DNA of 53,783 nt. Origin: Clostridiales bacterium. Its GTDB lineage: Bacteria; Bacillota; Clostridia; Christensenellales; Aristaeellaceae. Positions 17,153-25,713 of the stretch are shown here, piece by piece. The position numbers and the translations under genes were made by a program. The notes beneath the pieces were generated by a model. It worked only from the letters and a program-made list of their open reading frames with translations, was not told the DNA's origin and made no database searches. Each line of letters begins with the position of its first letter. The stretch's first letter is position 1. Location: contig SFET01000011.1 of assembly GCA_004557125.1 (NCBI GenBank), positions 1 to 53,783 of the forward strand. The letters run 5' to 3'.

Positions 17153-20104
17153 TCACTTCCCCCTCTCTTCCAATGCACCCAGCAGGCTGCGCAAGCGGAT
17201 GCGCACCGCGCCGAGGTTGGTGATTTCGTCGATCTTGATCTGGGTGTAGAGCTTGCCCGCGCCCTCCAGAATGGCGCGCACCTCGTCGGTGGTGATCGCG
17301 TCCAGTCCGCAGCCGAAGGACACAAGCTGCACAAGCTCGGTGTCGTCGTGCTCCGTGGCGTAGCGCGCCGCGCGGTACAGCCGGGAGTGATAGGTCCACT
17401 GATTCAGCACGTGCACGTCCTGCTTGGGCTCCAGATGGCACACGCTGTCCTCGCTGACCACAACGAAGCCCAGCGAGGTCGCCAGCTTGTCGATGCCGTG
17501 GCCGATCTCCGGGTCGGCGTGGTAGGGACGGCCCGCCAGGATCATGATGCGCCTGCCGTTCTTGCGCGCGTACTCGATGGCATTTTCGCCGGCCTCGTGC
17601 ACCCGCTGCATGTGGGCGTGGTAGGCCGCAAAGCCCGCGCTCACGGCCTCGCGCACCTCGCTCTTTCGGAAGGAGAAGCCGTGCTCGTTGAGATAGCGGT
17701 GCAGCGTGGCCGTCAGCTTCTTGGGATCCTCCACGCTGAGGTAGGGGTACATGAAGTCCACTTCCTGCAGGCGCTCCATGTTGCCGTGGAGCAGCTCCGC
17801 GTAGTAGGCCACCACCGGGCAGTTGTAGTGGTTGTCGCCGGCGTGTTCGTCCACGTTGTAGCTCAGGCAGGGGTAGAAGATGCGCTCCACGCCCGCGTCG
17901 ATCAGCTCCTCGATGTGGCCGTGCATGATCTTTGCCGGATAGCAGGCGGTGTCCGAGGGGATGGAGAACTGGCCGCGCTCGTAGGTCTTGCGGGTGGAGA
18001 GCTTGCTCAGCACCACCTCGAAGCCCAGATGGGTGAAGATCGCGTGCCACAGCGGTGCGAGCTCGTACATGCCCAGCGCCAGCGGAAGCCCGATTTTGCC
18101 GTGCCTGCCCGGCGTGCCCTTCAGCGAGGACAGCGCCTCGCGCTTGATGGCGTGCAGGTTGGGCAGCTCCAGATCCGCCTTCGCAGCGCCCGCACCCTTC
18201 TGGCACTGGTTGCCGGAGATGAACTTCCTGCCGCCGGGGAAGAGGTTCACCGTCAGGCGGCAGTGGTTGGTGCAGCCGTTGCACACGGCGGACTTGGCGT
18301 CATGGCGGAAGTCCTTCAATTCTTCAGCGGAGATCAGGCTGCTCTTCTCGAAGCGCATGGCGTGCAGCGCCGCGCCGTAGGCCCCCATCAGTCCCGCGAT
18401 GGAGGGACGGATCACGTTCGCGCCCATCTCCATCTCAAAGGCGCGCAGTACCGCGTCGTTCAGGAAGGTGCCGCCCTGCACCACGATGTTGCGGCCCAGC
18501 TCCTCCGGGGAGTTGGCGCGGATGACCTTGTACAGCGCGTTCTTCACCACGCTCACCGACAGGCCCGCGGAGATGTCCTCGATGGTTGCGCCGTCCTTCT
18601 GGCTCTGCTTGACCGAGGAGTTCATGAACACCGTACAGCGGGTGCCCAGATCCACCGGAGCCTTCGAGCGCAGGCCGCACTCGGCGAACTCCGCCACGCT
18701 CTTGCCCATCGAGCGCGCAAAGGTCTCGATGAAGGAGCCGCAGCCGGAGGAGCAGGCCTCGTTGAGCATGATGGAATCGATGGCCCCGCCGCGAATCTTG
18801 AAGCACTTGATGTCCTGACCGCCGATGTCCAGGATGAAGTCCACGTCCGGGCGGAAGTGGCGCGCGGCGGTGTAGTGGGCGATGGTCTCGACCAGGCCCT
18901 CGTCCACGCGAAAGGCGCTGCGGATCAGATCCTCGCCGTAGCCGGTGGCGGCGCTGCCGCAGATCTGGATGCGGTCGCCGCAGAGGGCGTAGATCTTTTC
19001 AAGCTCCGCCCGCACACGCTCCACGGGGTTTCCCTGGTTGGAGGCGTAGTAGGAGTAGAGGATGCGCTTGTCCTCGGAGATCAGCACCAGCTTGGTGGTG
19101 GTGCTGCCGCAGTCCACGCCCAGCCAGGCCCGGCCGCTGTAACAATTGGAGTAGCGCGCAATGTCGTCCACCGCAACCGTTGCCTGACTGTGGCGAAGGC
19201 GGAAGGCCTCGTAGTCGGCCTCCGTCTCGAACAGCGGCCTGAGGCGGTTCGTCTGGGTCGCGCCCTTGCCGATGCTCTCCCGGATGGCGCTTGTGATGCT
19301 GTCGATGGTGTATTTCTCGCCGGAGTGCGCGGCGTACAGGCACGCGCCCAGTGCCACCGCAAAGCGCGCGTACTCGGGGAAGATCGCGTGCGCATCGTCC
19401 AGCTTCAGCGTCTGCTGGAAGCGCTCGCGCAGCCCCTTGCAATAGTACAGCGGCCCGCCCAGAAACATGACCTTTCCCTCGATCTTTCGGCCCTGGGCCA
19501 GGCCCGCGATGGTCTGGTTCACCACCGCCTGGTAGATGCTGGCGGCCACGTCCGCCTTGCTGGCACCCTGGTTCAGCAGCGGCTGGATGTCGCTCTTGGC
19601 GAACACGCCGCAGCGGGACGCGATGGGGTAGAGGCGCTGATGCGTCAGGCTCTCGGCGTCCATCTCCTCCACGCTCATGTTCAAGAGCACCGCCATCTGG
19701 TCGATGAACGCGCCGGTGCCGCCCGCGCAGCTGCCGTTCATGCGCTCGTCCAGACCGCGATCAAAGAAGATCACCTTCGCGTCCTCGCCGCCCAGCTCGA
19801 TCACCACGCTGGTGTCCGGCTCGTAGCGGCGCACGGCCTCGCCGGTGGCGTAAACCTCCTGCACAAAGGAAATGCCGGCGGCCTCGGCCATGCCCAGACC
19901 TGCCGAGCCGCTGATCGCGGCGGTGAAGGTTTTGCCCGTCAGCTGCGGCCGCATCTCCTCCAGCAGTTCCAATGTTTTCTGGCGCACCTGGGAGAAGTGG
20001 CGCTCGTATTTCTCGTATAAAATCTGATCGCCGTCCATCAGGACGACCTTCGCCGTGGTGGAACCGATGTCGATTCCCAGTGAGAGCATCGTTTCGTTTG
20101 CCAT
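17153..20104 (-). CDS. Acyl-CoA dehydratase activase-related protein with tandem ASKHA domains and DUF2229
   Basis: 983 residues. Two BadF/BadG/BcrA-type ATPase domains are in tandem: the first has GIDIGSTTAKVV (about 9), ELGGEDAKVIFF and NGSCAGGTGAFIDQM. The second has GVDCGSTTTKLVLIS (about 330), DIGGQDIKCFKIRGG and EACSSGCGSFIE. The cysteines in those loops match the position that holds the bridging 4Fe-4S cluster in the HgdC activator. A DUF2229 region follows (about 670-880, KIGLPLALGMYELAPLW). Known activators use ATP to drive an electron into a dehydratase partner, here probably the coupled downstream protein. The start lies at the conserved N-terminus, with a weak AGGTTG binding site. 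Confidence 0.85.
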   Translation of the reverse strand: MANETMLSLGIDIGSTTAKVVLMDGDQILYEKYERHFSQVRQKTLELLEEMRPQLTGKTFTAAISGSAGLGMAEAAGISFVQEVYATGEAVRRYEPDTSVVIELGGEDAKVIFFDRGLDERMNGSCAGGTGAFIDQMAVLLNMSVEEMDAESLTHQRLYPIASRCGVFAKSDIQPLLNQGASKADVAASIYQAVVNQTIAGLAQGRKIEGKVMFLGGPLYYCKGLRERFQQTLKLDDAHAIFPEYARFAVALGACLYAAHSGEKYTIDSITSAIRESIGKGATQTNRLRPLFETEADYEAFRLRHSQATVAVDDIARYSNCYSGRAWLGVDCGSTTTKLVLISEDKRILYSYYASNQGNPVERVRAELEKIYALCGDRIQICGSAATGYGEDLIRSAFRVDEGLVETIAHYTAARHFRPDVDFILDIGGQDIKCFKIRGGAIDSIMLNEACSSGCGSFIETFARSMGKSVAEFAECGLRSKAPVDLGTRCTVFMNSSVKQSQKDGATIEDISAGLSVSVVKNALYKVIRANSPEELGRNIVVQGGTFLNDAVLRAFEMEMGANVIRPSIAGLMGAYGAALHAMRFEKSSLISAEELKDFRHDAKSAVCNGCTNHCRLTVNLFPGGRKFISGNQCQKGAGAAKADLELPNLHAIKREALSSLKGTPGRHGKIGLPLALGMYELAPLWHAIFTHLGFEVVLSKLSTRKTYERGQFSIPSDTACYPAKIMHGHIEELIDAGVERIFYPCLSYNVDEHAGDNHYNCPVVAYYAELLHGNMERLQEVDFMYPYLSVEDPKKLTATLHRYLNEHGFSFRKSEVREAVSAGFAAYHAHMQRVHEAGENAIEYARKNGRRIMILAGRPYHADPEIGHGIDKLATSLGFVVVSEDSVCHLEPKQDVHVLNQWTYHSRLYRAARYATEHDDTELVQLVSFGCGLDAITTDEVRAILEGAGKLYTQIKIDEITNLGAVRIRLRSLLGALEERGK

Positions 20105-20405
20105 TTGTTCAACCTGTCAATCCGTTTGCATTCTTCTGAAAAAGTGAGCCTACATAACCAACAATATTGTATAATCTCAATGTTAACTGCACATCAACGT
20201 CCGCGACCGGACTGAAAAAACAAAATTGAAATTGAATTAACTCTGCAATTCTCACGCAGAATTGGCGGATTCTTTGCGGGAAAAAATGTACATAATGGAA
20301 GGGATTTTCGGGGAAACTTTCTGTGGAAGCGTGCATTTGGAAAGGGGATGATGCATTCTTCCGTCGGGATCCGGCGGCGTACTGCGGGATCGGGGAAAAC
20401 AAAGG
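20105..20405. other. Intergenic region upstream of the activase gene
   Basis: No gene is seen. An AT-rich stretch at 20155-20185 contains a possible minus-strand promoter for the activase pair (TTGATG-N18-TATACA), which is weak. Confidence 0.4.
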
Positions 20406-20431
20406 CCCCGACCGCCGTTGCGGGGTCGGGG
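20406..20431 (-). terminator. Terminator of the spoIIGA-sigE operon
   Basis: CCCCGACC/GGTCGGGG forms an 8-bp GC stem 13 nt after the sigE stop on the minus strand, followed by CCTTTGTTTTC. Confidence 0.75.
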
Positions 20432-20443
20432 CTTTGGGGGAGG

Positions 20444-21151
20444 CTAAGCCATCTTGCGCAGCTCATTCTTCAGCTTCTCGATGATGCGCTTTTCCAGCCG
20501 GGATATGTAGCTCTGGGAGATGCCCATCATGTCGGCGACCTCCTTCTGGGTGTGCTCCTTCTCCTGGCCCAGGCCGTAGCGCAGGTTCACGATGCTCTTC
20601 TCCCGGGGATTGAGGGTCTTGATGGCGTTGTAGAGCATCTCCTTCTCCACGGCGCTGTCCAGGTTCCGGGACACCAGATCCGGCTCCGTGCCCAGGATGT
20701 CGGAGAGGAGCAGCTCGTTGCCGTCCCAGTCGGTGTTCAGCGGCTCGTCGAAGGAGACCTCCAGCTTCAGGCGGCTGGTCTTGCGCAGCACCATCAGAAT
20801 CTCGTTTTCGATGCAGCGCGAGGCGTAGGTGGCCAGCTTGATATTCTTGTCCGGGTTGAAGGAGTTGACCGCCTTGATCAGTCCGATGGTGCCGATGGAG
20901 ATCAGATCCTCAATGCTGATGCCGGTGTTTTCAAACTTGCGGGCGATGTACACCACCAGGCGGAGGTTGCGCTCGATCATCGTGGAACGCGCCGCGCTGT
21001 CGCCCTCGTGCACCTTGCGAACGAGGCTGTTCTCCTCCTCGCGCGTCAGCGGAGGCGGCAGAAGATCGCTGCCGCCGATGTAGCACACCGAGCCCTTGCG
21101 AATTTGTACAACCAGGCCGTAAATCGATTGTCTCACGCTTGAAAAAGGCAT
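20444..21151 (-). CDS. sigE: Sporulation RNA polymerase sigma-E factor
   Basis: About 235 residues, close to the 239 of Bacillus SigE. Region 2 has ERNLRLVVYIARKFENTG and DLISIGTIGLIKAVNSF, with the -10 recognition segment KLATYASRCIENEILM. Region 4 ends with the helix-turn-helix EVADMMGISQSYISRLEKR. SigE directs early mother-cell gene expression in sporulation and is made as an inactive precursor cut by SpoIIGA; the N-terminal extension MPFSSVRQSIYGLVVQ fits the pro-sequence. The start at 21151 has a perfect AAGGAGG site. The gene order spoIIGA-sigE supports the identity. The sigG gene that often follows is not present. Confidence 0.95.
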   Translation of the reverse strand: MPFSSVRQSIYGLVVQIRKGSVCYIGGSDLLPPPLTREEENSLVRKVHEGDSAARSTMIERNLRLVVYIARKFENTGISIEDLISIGTIGLIKAVNSFNPDKNIKLATYASRCIENEILMVLRKTSRLKLEVSFDEPLNTDWDGNELLLSDILGTEPDLVSRNLDSAVEKEMLYNAIKTLNPREKSIVNLRYGLGQEKEHTQKEVADMMGISQSYISRLEKRIIEKLKNELRKMA

Positions 21152-21959
21152 AACAGAACCTCCTTGCAGAATGATGATCGGTATCTGAGCGCTCGGTCGC
21201 CTCGGCAAATTCCGGGGGCGCCAGGGCACGGGTCGCTCCCGGGATCTTTCCCGGATAAACGGCCACCCAGCATGCGGGCGCCGCGGTCTCCCGGCCCGAG
21301 GCGGTGCGCAGGACGATGCGGTCGGGCAGGAAGCACTCCAGTTCCCCTGCGCCGCCCAGCACGCCATAGGGCAGGCGGCGCCGCTGTGCGGGCTCCAGCT
21401 GCAACATGCGCTGCGCCAGTCGGGGAATCGAGCGCGCCTCCGCGATCAGCACGGGCAGGCCGCTGCGGTGTTCCCGGAGGCGGTTCCCGGTGTCGATCAG
21501 CGCCGGCAGGGTCTCGCGTATGCCGTCACGCTCCAATGTGAGCTCTATGTTCCAGCGAAAGCGGATATGCCGTCGCCTGCGCAAAAGCAGCATCAGTGCC
21601 AGCATGCAGGTCGCGGCCAGAGGAAGAAAGCGCGCCGGTCCGCTTCCGGCGAACGCAGCGCAGCCGCCGCAGATTGCCGCGGCGACACAGATGCAGACCG
21701 CCGCCTCCAGAACGCGGCCTGGCCGGCAGCGGCCGGTCAGCAGCATGGCGGCGATGAGACAGGAGAGGATCAGTCCCGGCCAGCGGCGCAGCCATCCCAG
21801 GCAGGTGCCAAACCGATAAGCGCAGAGTGTGTAGGCACACAGCGCACACAGGGCCAGAACCAGTCTGCGCGCATGCAGACCGCCCAGCATCAGCTGGACC
21901 GAGAGCAGGATGCACGCGTCCATCAGAAGATCCATGGGTAGAAAGGCTTCAACAGCCAT
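20931..21959 (-). CDS. spoIIGA: Sigma-E processing membrane protease
   Basis: The N-terminal half contains about five hydrophobic segments (LMDACILLSVQLMLGG, LVLALCALCAYTLC and so on). The C-terminal half carries LPALIDTGNRLREH, whose D-T-G is the single aspartic-protease motif of SpoIIGA. It cleaves pro-SigE at the septum. The start at 21959 is preferred for its GAGGTG site; 21986 is possible. Homology-like sequence ends around 21180 (VAVYPGKIPGATRALAPPE), where a stop would be expected. The frame instead stays open to 20931, overlapping sigE by 221 nt, so the last 70 or so residues may be spurious or due to a lost stop. Confidence 0.8.
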   Translation of the reverse strand: MAVEAFLPMDLLMDACILLSVQLMLGGLHARRLVLALCALCAYTLCAYRFGTCLGWLRRWPGLILSCLIAAMLLTGRCRPGRVLEAAVCICVAAAICGGCAAFAGSGPARFLPLAATCMLALMLLLRRRRHIRFRWNIELTLERDGIRETLPALIDTGNRLREHRSGLPVLIAEARSIPRLAQRMLQLEPAQRRRLPYGVLGGAGELECFLPDRIVLRTASGRETAAPACWVAVYPGKIPGATRALAPPEFAEATERSDTDHHSARRFCYAFFKRETIDLRPGCTNSQGLGVLHRRQRSSAASADARGGEQPRSQGARGRQRGAFHDDRAQPPPGGVHRPQV

Positions 21960-21986
21960 GCCCGGAAACACCTCGCTTTGCTTCAT

Positions 21987-22221
21987 CCACGGATTACGAA
22001 AATATAATATGAAAAAACCACAATTTCGCCAAGAACAGAATGTCGTTAATAGAAAGTTTTTTTCAGACATTTTTCAATGCAGGCCTTCCTGCGGGGCGGC
22101 TCCCGCAGGCGCGGGACTTGGCAGCGGGAATGCGCAAATGCGGGCCAAACCGGGGGAAAAACGCCCTGCTTCGCCCGGTTTCCGGCCGCTTCGGCGAACT
22201 GCGACAGGCATCGGAAATACT
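21987..22221. other. Divergent intergenic region between spoIIGA and ymxH
   Basis: No gene is seen. It is AT-rich near spoIIGA (ATATAATATG at about 22002-22011) and GC-rich further on. It probably holds the spoIIGA promoter. Confidence 0.4.
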
Positions 22222-22271
22222 TGACGAAGCGATTTCCTTTGTCGAAAAACTAATACGAAAGTTTTGTCGAA
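22222..22271 (+). promoter_or_regulatory. Cluster of three Spo0A-box-like sites
   Basis: The heptamer TGNCGAA occurs three times in the same orientation: TGACGAA at 22222-22228, TGTCGAA at 22240-22246 and TGTCGAA at 22265-22271. TGTCGAA is the core of the Spo0A box. The sites lie between the divergent spoIIGA operon, a known Spo0A target in Bacillus, and ymxH. Confidence 0.55.
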
Positions 22272-22350
22272 TTGTGCATGCGGACGGCTTTGCGAAAACA
22301 GCGTGCAAGATGTACCGGCCGCTGCATAAAATGAGACGGAGGGGATGCAC

Positions 22351-22611
22351 ATGACGTTTACGGAGCTCAAACAGAAGGACGTCGTCAACATCTGCGACGG
22401 CCGCCGCCTGGGAAAGCCCATCGATCTGGTGCTCAACGACGCTGCCTGCGTGGAGGCGCTGGTGGTGCCCGTGCCCGGCGGAATTCTCACCTTTCTCAAG
22501 CAGGACAAGGAGGGCTGCATGGTGCCCTGGAACCGGATCCTTCGCATCGGAGATGATGTGATTCTGGTGGAGATCCATGAGGAGGATGGACCGCAGCTGC
22601 GTTCGGACTGA
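22351..22611 (+). CDS. YlmC/YmxH-family sporulation protein (PRC-barrel)
   Basis: 86 residues. The single small beta-rich domain begins with MTFTELKQKDVVNICDGRRLG and includes GKPIDLVLNDAACVEALVVP and MVPWNRILRIGDDVILVEI, typical of the PRC-barrel YlmC/YmxH proteins found next to sigE and nrdR in spore formers. The exact role is unknown. The second ATG (22351) is chosen because GGAGGGG lies 6 nt upstream; the ATG at 22345 would touch the binding site. Three Spo0A-box-like sites lie 80-130 bp upstream. Confidence 0.85.
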   Translation: MTFTELKQKDVVNICDGRRLGKPIDLVLNDAACVEALVVPVPGGILTFLKQDKEGCMVPWNRILRIGDDVILVEIHEEDGPQLRSD

Positions 22612-22636
22612 AAAACAACATTCTTAAAAAAAAGAC

Positions 22637-22665
22637 TAGACGAAACGTTATTTTTTGTGTATAAT
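22637..22665 (+). promoter_or_regulatory. Promoter of nrdR and the two-component system
   Basis: TAGACG-N17-TATAAT in a strongly AT-rich gap ahead of nrdR. The -10 is perfect; the -35 is weak. Confidence 0.6.
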
Positions 22666-22690
22666 ATATGATGTATGAGGTGAGAGCCAG

Positions 22691-23182
22691 ATGAGGTGTG
22701 TCTTTTGCAACTGCCTGCAGAGCCGTGTGATCGACTCCCGGCAGAGTGAAGATGGAACCAGCATCCGCCGCCGCAGAGAATGCGAGAATTGCGGACGCCG
22801 GTTTACAACGTATGAGCGCATCGACCTGGTTCCGCTGATTGTGGTGAAGAAGGATCAGACCCGCGAACAGTTCGACATCAACAAGCTCCGATCGGGCATC
22901 ATCAAGGCCTGCGAAAAGCGGCCTGTGCCCCTGAGCAGCATCGACCGGCTCGCCCGGGATATCGAACAGAAGCTGTACTGCCAGTCCGATTCCGAAATCA
23001 CCAGCATAATGATCGGGGAGCTCGTGATGGATGGCCTGAAGGCGCTGGATGAGGTCGCCTATGTGCGTTTTGCATCGGTCTACCGTCAGTTCCGGGACAT
23101 TCAGACCTTCCGGGACGAACTGAACAAGCTGCTTTCCGATTTTGAACCGGGTACAACTGAGGGCGATGGCGCCGTCAGATGA
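22691..23182 (+). CDS. nrdR: Transcriptional repressor NrdR
   Basis: 163 residues. The N-terminal zinc ribbon has C3-x2-C6 and C31-x2-C34 (RECENCGRRF). It is followed by the ATP-cone domain (about 49-139, VVKKDQTREQFDINKL). NrdR senses ATP/dATP and represses ribonucleotide reductase genes; none are in this window. Location next to ymxH and sigE is common in Clostridia. The ATG at 22691 follows GAGGTGAGAGCC. The downstream response regulator begins 33 nt after its stop. Confidence 0.97.
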   Translation: MRCVFCNCLQSRVIDSRQSEDGTSIRRRRECENCGRRFTTYERIDLVPLIVVKKDQTREQFDINKLRSGIIKACEKRPVPLSSIDRLARDIEQKLYCQSDSEITSIMIGELVMDGLKALDEVAYVRFASVYRQFRDIQTFRDELNKLLSDFEPGTTEGDGAVR

Positions 23183-23214
23183 GCCAATATACAAGAAAGA
23201 AAGAGGATACGCAC

Positions 23215-23916
23215 ATGGCAAACGAACTGATTCTGGCCGTTGACGACGAAGCTCATATTCTCGAACTGCTTTCGTTCAATCTCGAAGCAGGCGGCTACCG
23301 GGTTGTAACTGCCGCCACAGGTGAGGATGCGCTCGTGGTATGTGCGCATGAGCGTCCTGCAATGGTTCTGCTCGACATTATGCTCCCGGGCATTGACGGC
23401 ATGGAGGTGTGCCGCCGCCTGAAGAGCGCGCCGACGACTGCAGACATTCCGATCATCATGCTCACAGCAAAGGGCGATGAGGTGGATAAGATTCTGGGCC
23501 TGGAACTGGGTGCGGATGACTATATCACCAAGCCGTTCTCCGTTCGCGAACTGATCGCGCGCGTCAAGGCGCTTCTGCGCCGCGCGGCTCCGCAGAACGA
23601 GGAGGAGGGCATCCTGCATGTGGGCAGCCTGACCATCGATGTGGGCAATTATGAGGCCTTCCGCAACGGCGAGAAGCTCTCCCTGACGCTGAAGGAGTTC
23701 GAACTGCTGAAGCTGCTCGTGCTCAGCCGTGGCAAGGTTCTCACCCGCGACTTCCTGCTCGACCGGATCTGGGGCTATGAGTTCTACGGCGAGACCCGCA
23801 CGGTAGACGTTCACATCCGCCACATCCGTCAGAAGCTGGGCGATGATGCGCACTATATCGAAACCATCCGTGGCGTAGGCTATAAATTCAACGATCGTCA
23901 GGAGAATCGCCTATGA
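23215..23916 (+). CDS. PhoB/PhoP-type response regulator
   Basis: 233 residues. The receiver domain has acidic D10/D11, phospho-acceptor D54 (VLLDIMLPG), a switch threonine in IIMLTAKG and the lysine of YITKPFS. The C-terminal winged helix of the OmpR/PhoB type ends with TVDVHIRHIRQKLGDD and GVGYKF. The start at 23215 has GAGGAT; an ATG at 23179 that overlaps nrdR lacks one. The kinase gene overlaps its stop by 4 nt. The arrangement resembles phosphate-sensing PhoPR, but no pst genes are nearby, so the signal is open. Confidence 0.93.
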   Translation: MANELILAVDDEAHILELLSFNLEAGGYRVVTAATGEDALVVCAHERPAMVLLDIMLPGIDGMEVCRRLKSAPTTADIPIIMLTAKGDEVDKILGLELGADDYITKPFSVRELIARVKALLRRAAPQNEEEGILHVGSLTIDVGNYEAFRNGEKLSLTLKEFELLKLLVLSRGKVLTRDFLLDRIWGYEFYGETRTVDVHIRHIRQKLGDDAHYIETIRGVGYKFNDRQENRL

Positions 23917-25679
23917 AGACAAGGGTTGCATCCATTGTAACCCTGTTGTCTCTGGTTTTGCTCGGCTTTTTGCTGATTCATAGCTGCTCGATTTCGGCGG
24001 GCAAGGAAAACAAGGATTATCAGGACGGAATCCGCCTGATCTGTGAGACGAGCGGCGCTGCGCTCGAGAACGAATCCAATGAGGATCGCATTCTCGTATT
24101 GCAGTCGCTCGCCCACGAGGATCGGGACATCTCCTTCGGCCTGTACAATGCGGACGGTAGCGTTGCACATGCTTCCAGCGGAAGTACGCTGCCGCTGGCG
24201 GAGGAGGATTTCGAGGTCGCCGATGCCGAAGCTGTGCGGGTATATACCCGGAAGAATGCCGAGGGTAAGGAAGCCATGTACGCCATCTATCAGTTTGAGG
24301 ATGGCGCTTTTTTGCTTCTCTCCAGAGCCAGAACGACGGGGCTGCAGGTTCTTCTGCAGAATCACGGAATACTCCTGTTCTGTGCGGTTTTGATGGCGCT
24401 GATGGCCTATCTTTTGCTTGCCCTGCGCGCCATGGGACGCAAGGAAAAGCTTCTGGAACAGGCGTTGGCGGCGCTGGACGCCTTCTCCGAGGGCAAGTAT
24501 GACACCCGCATTGCGGATCCCACCGGCGACGACCAGACGATCCAGATGTTCAATGCCACCCTGGGACGCCTGCAGGATCGCGTGCTGCGCCAGGCCAGCC
24601 GCAACCATGCGCTGAGCGTGGTCATGAGCCAGATGCAGAACGGCATCATCGCCGTGGACGCAAACCTCAAGGTGATTCTGGTGACGCCGGTTGCGAAGAA
24701 GCTGCTGGGCATCATCGGAAATCCTGAGGGCAGGGTGATCAACGAGGCCTCCAAGGACGTGCGCCTGGACGACGTATTTAATGAAGCCATGCGCCAGGGC
24801 GGCGTGTACACCAACGAGGTGGCTGCACGCACCGCCGTCGGCCGCGGACACCGGCCGCTGCGGCTGTACGTCTCGCCCATGCGCAACGACGGTCAGGTGG
24901 TGGGCGCGCTGGCCATGGTGGAGGACATCACCGAGATCCGCCGCCTGGAGCAGGTGCGCACCGACTTCGCCGCCAACGTGTCCCACGAGCTCAAGACGCC
25001 GCTGACTTCCATCCGCGGCTTCGTGGAGACCCTGGAGAACGGCGCCATTGACAATCCCGAGATGGCCCACAAGTTCCTGCGCATCATCATGCTGGAGACC
25101 GAGCGCCTGACGCGCCTGATCAACGACATCCTCTCCATCAGCAAGCTGGAGTCCGGCAACGACGAGGTGTCCATCGAGCGCCTGCGGCTGGACAAGATGG
25201 CCTACGATGTGGCGGACATGCTCTCCATCCATGCGTCGGAGAAGGAGGTCACCATCAACTGCCACATGAACCGGGAGCCCGTGAACATCATGGGTAATTC
25301 CGACCGCGTGGAGCAGATGCTGATCAACCTGGTGGAGAACGCCATCAAGTACAACAAGCCCGGGGGATCGGTCACCGTGCAGGTGTTCTCCAACGGCGTG
25401 GAGGCCAATGTCACCATCTCCGATACGGGCATCGGCATCGCGGAGGAGAACCTGCCGCGGCTGTTTGAGCGCTTCTACCGCGTGGACAAGGGCCGCTCCC
25501 GCCAGATGGGCGGCACCGGACTGGGACTGGCCATCGTCAAGCACATCGTGCGCTCCATGAACGGCGAGATCGAGGTGCACTCCAAGCTGGGCGAGGGCAC
25601 CGAGTTCCTGGTGACGCTGCCGCTGGCACCCAAGGACGATCCGAACAAGGATACCATCTTTGACGACGACGGCGAATGA
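23913..25679 (+). CDS. PhoR/WalK-like sensor histidine kinase
   Basis: 588 residues. An N-terminal membrane segment (about 8-28) and a second one (about 150-172) flank an extracellular sensor. A HAMP-like linker (LDAFSEGKYDTRI) and a PAS-like domain (about 235-340) follow. The H-box NVSHELKTPLTSI places the phosphorylated histidine at H358. N-box NAIKYN, G1 DTGIGI, F-box LFERFYRVD and G2 GTGLGLAIVKH complete the ATPase domain. It phosphorylates the regulator encoded just upstream, with which it overlaps by ATGA. Confidence 0.94.
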   Translation: MKTRVASIVTLLSLVLLGFLLIHSCSISAGKENKDYQDGIRLICETSGAALENESNEDRILVLQSLAHEDRDISFGLYNADGSVAHASSGSTLPLAEEDFEVADAEAVRVYTRKNAEGKEAMYAIYQFEDGAFLLLSRARTTGLQVLLQNHGILLFCAVLMALMAYLLLALRAMGRKEKLLEQALAALDAFSEGKYDTRIADPTGDDQTIQMFNATLGRLQDRVLRQASRNHALSVVMSQMQNGIIAVDANLKVILVTPVAKKLLGIIGNPEGRVINEASKDVRLDDVFNEAMRQGGVYTNEVAARTAVGRGHRPLRLYVSPMRNDGQVVGALAMVEDITEIRRLEQVRTDFAANVSHELKTPLTSIRGFVETLENGAIDNPEMAHKFLRIIMLETERLTRLINDILSISKLESGNDEVSIERLRLDKMAYDVADMLSIHASEKEVTINCHMNREPVNIMGNSDRVEQMLINLVENAIKYNKPGGSVTVQVFSNGVEANVTISDTGIGIAEENLPRLFERFYRVDKGRSRQMGGTGLGLAIVKHIVRSMNGEIEVHSKLGEGTEFLVTLPLAPKDDPNKDTIFDDDGE

Positions 25680-25713
25680 GCCGCATGAAAATACTGCAAT
25701 GGAGGATGAGAAT

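Noticed and set aside
17149..17155. Frameshift between the activase and its partner
   Set aside because: The stop is followed by a proper ATG with a strong ribosome binding site, and both products are complete at the junction. A natural gene split is more likely.
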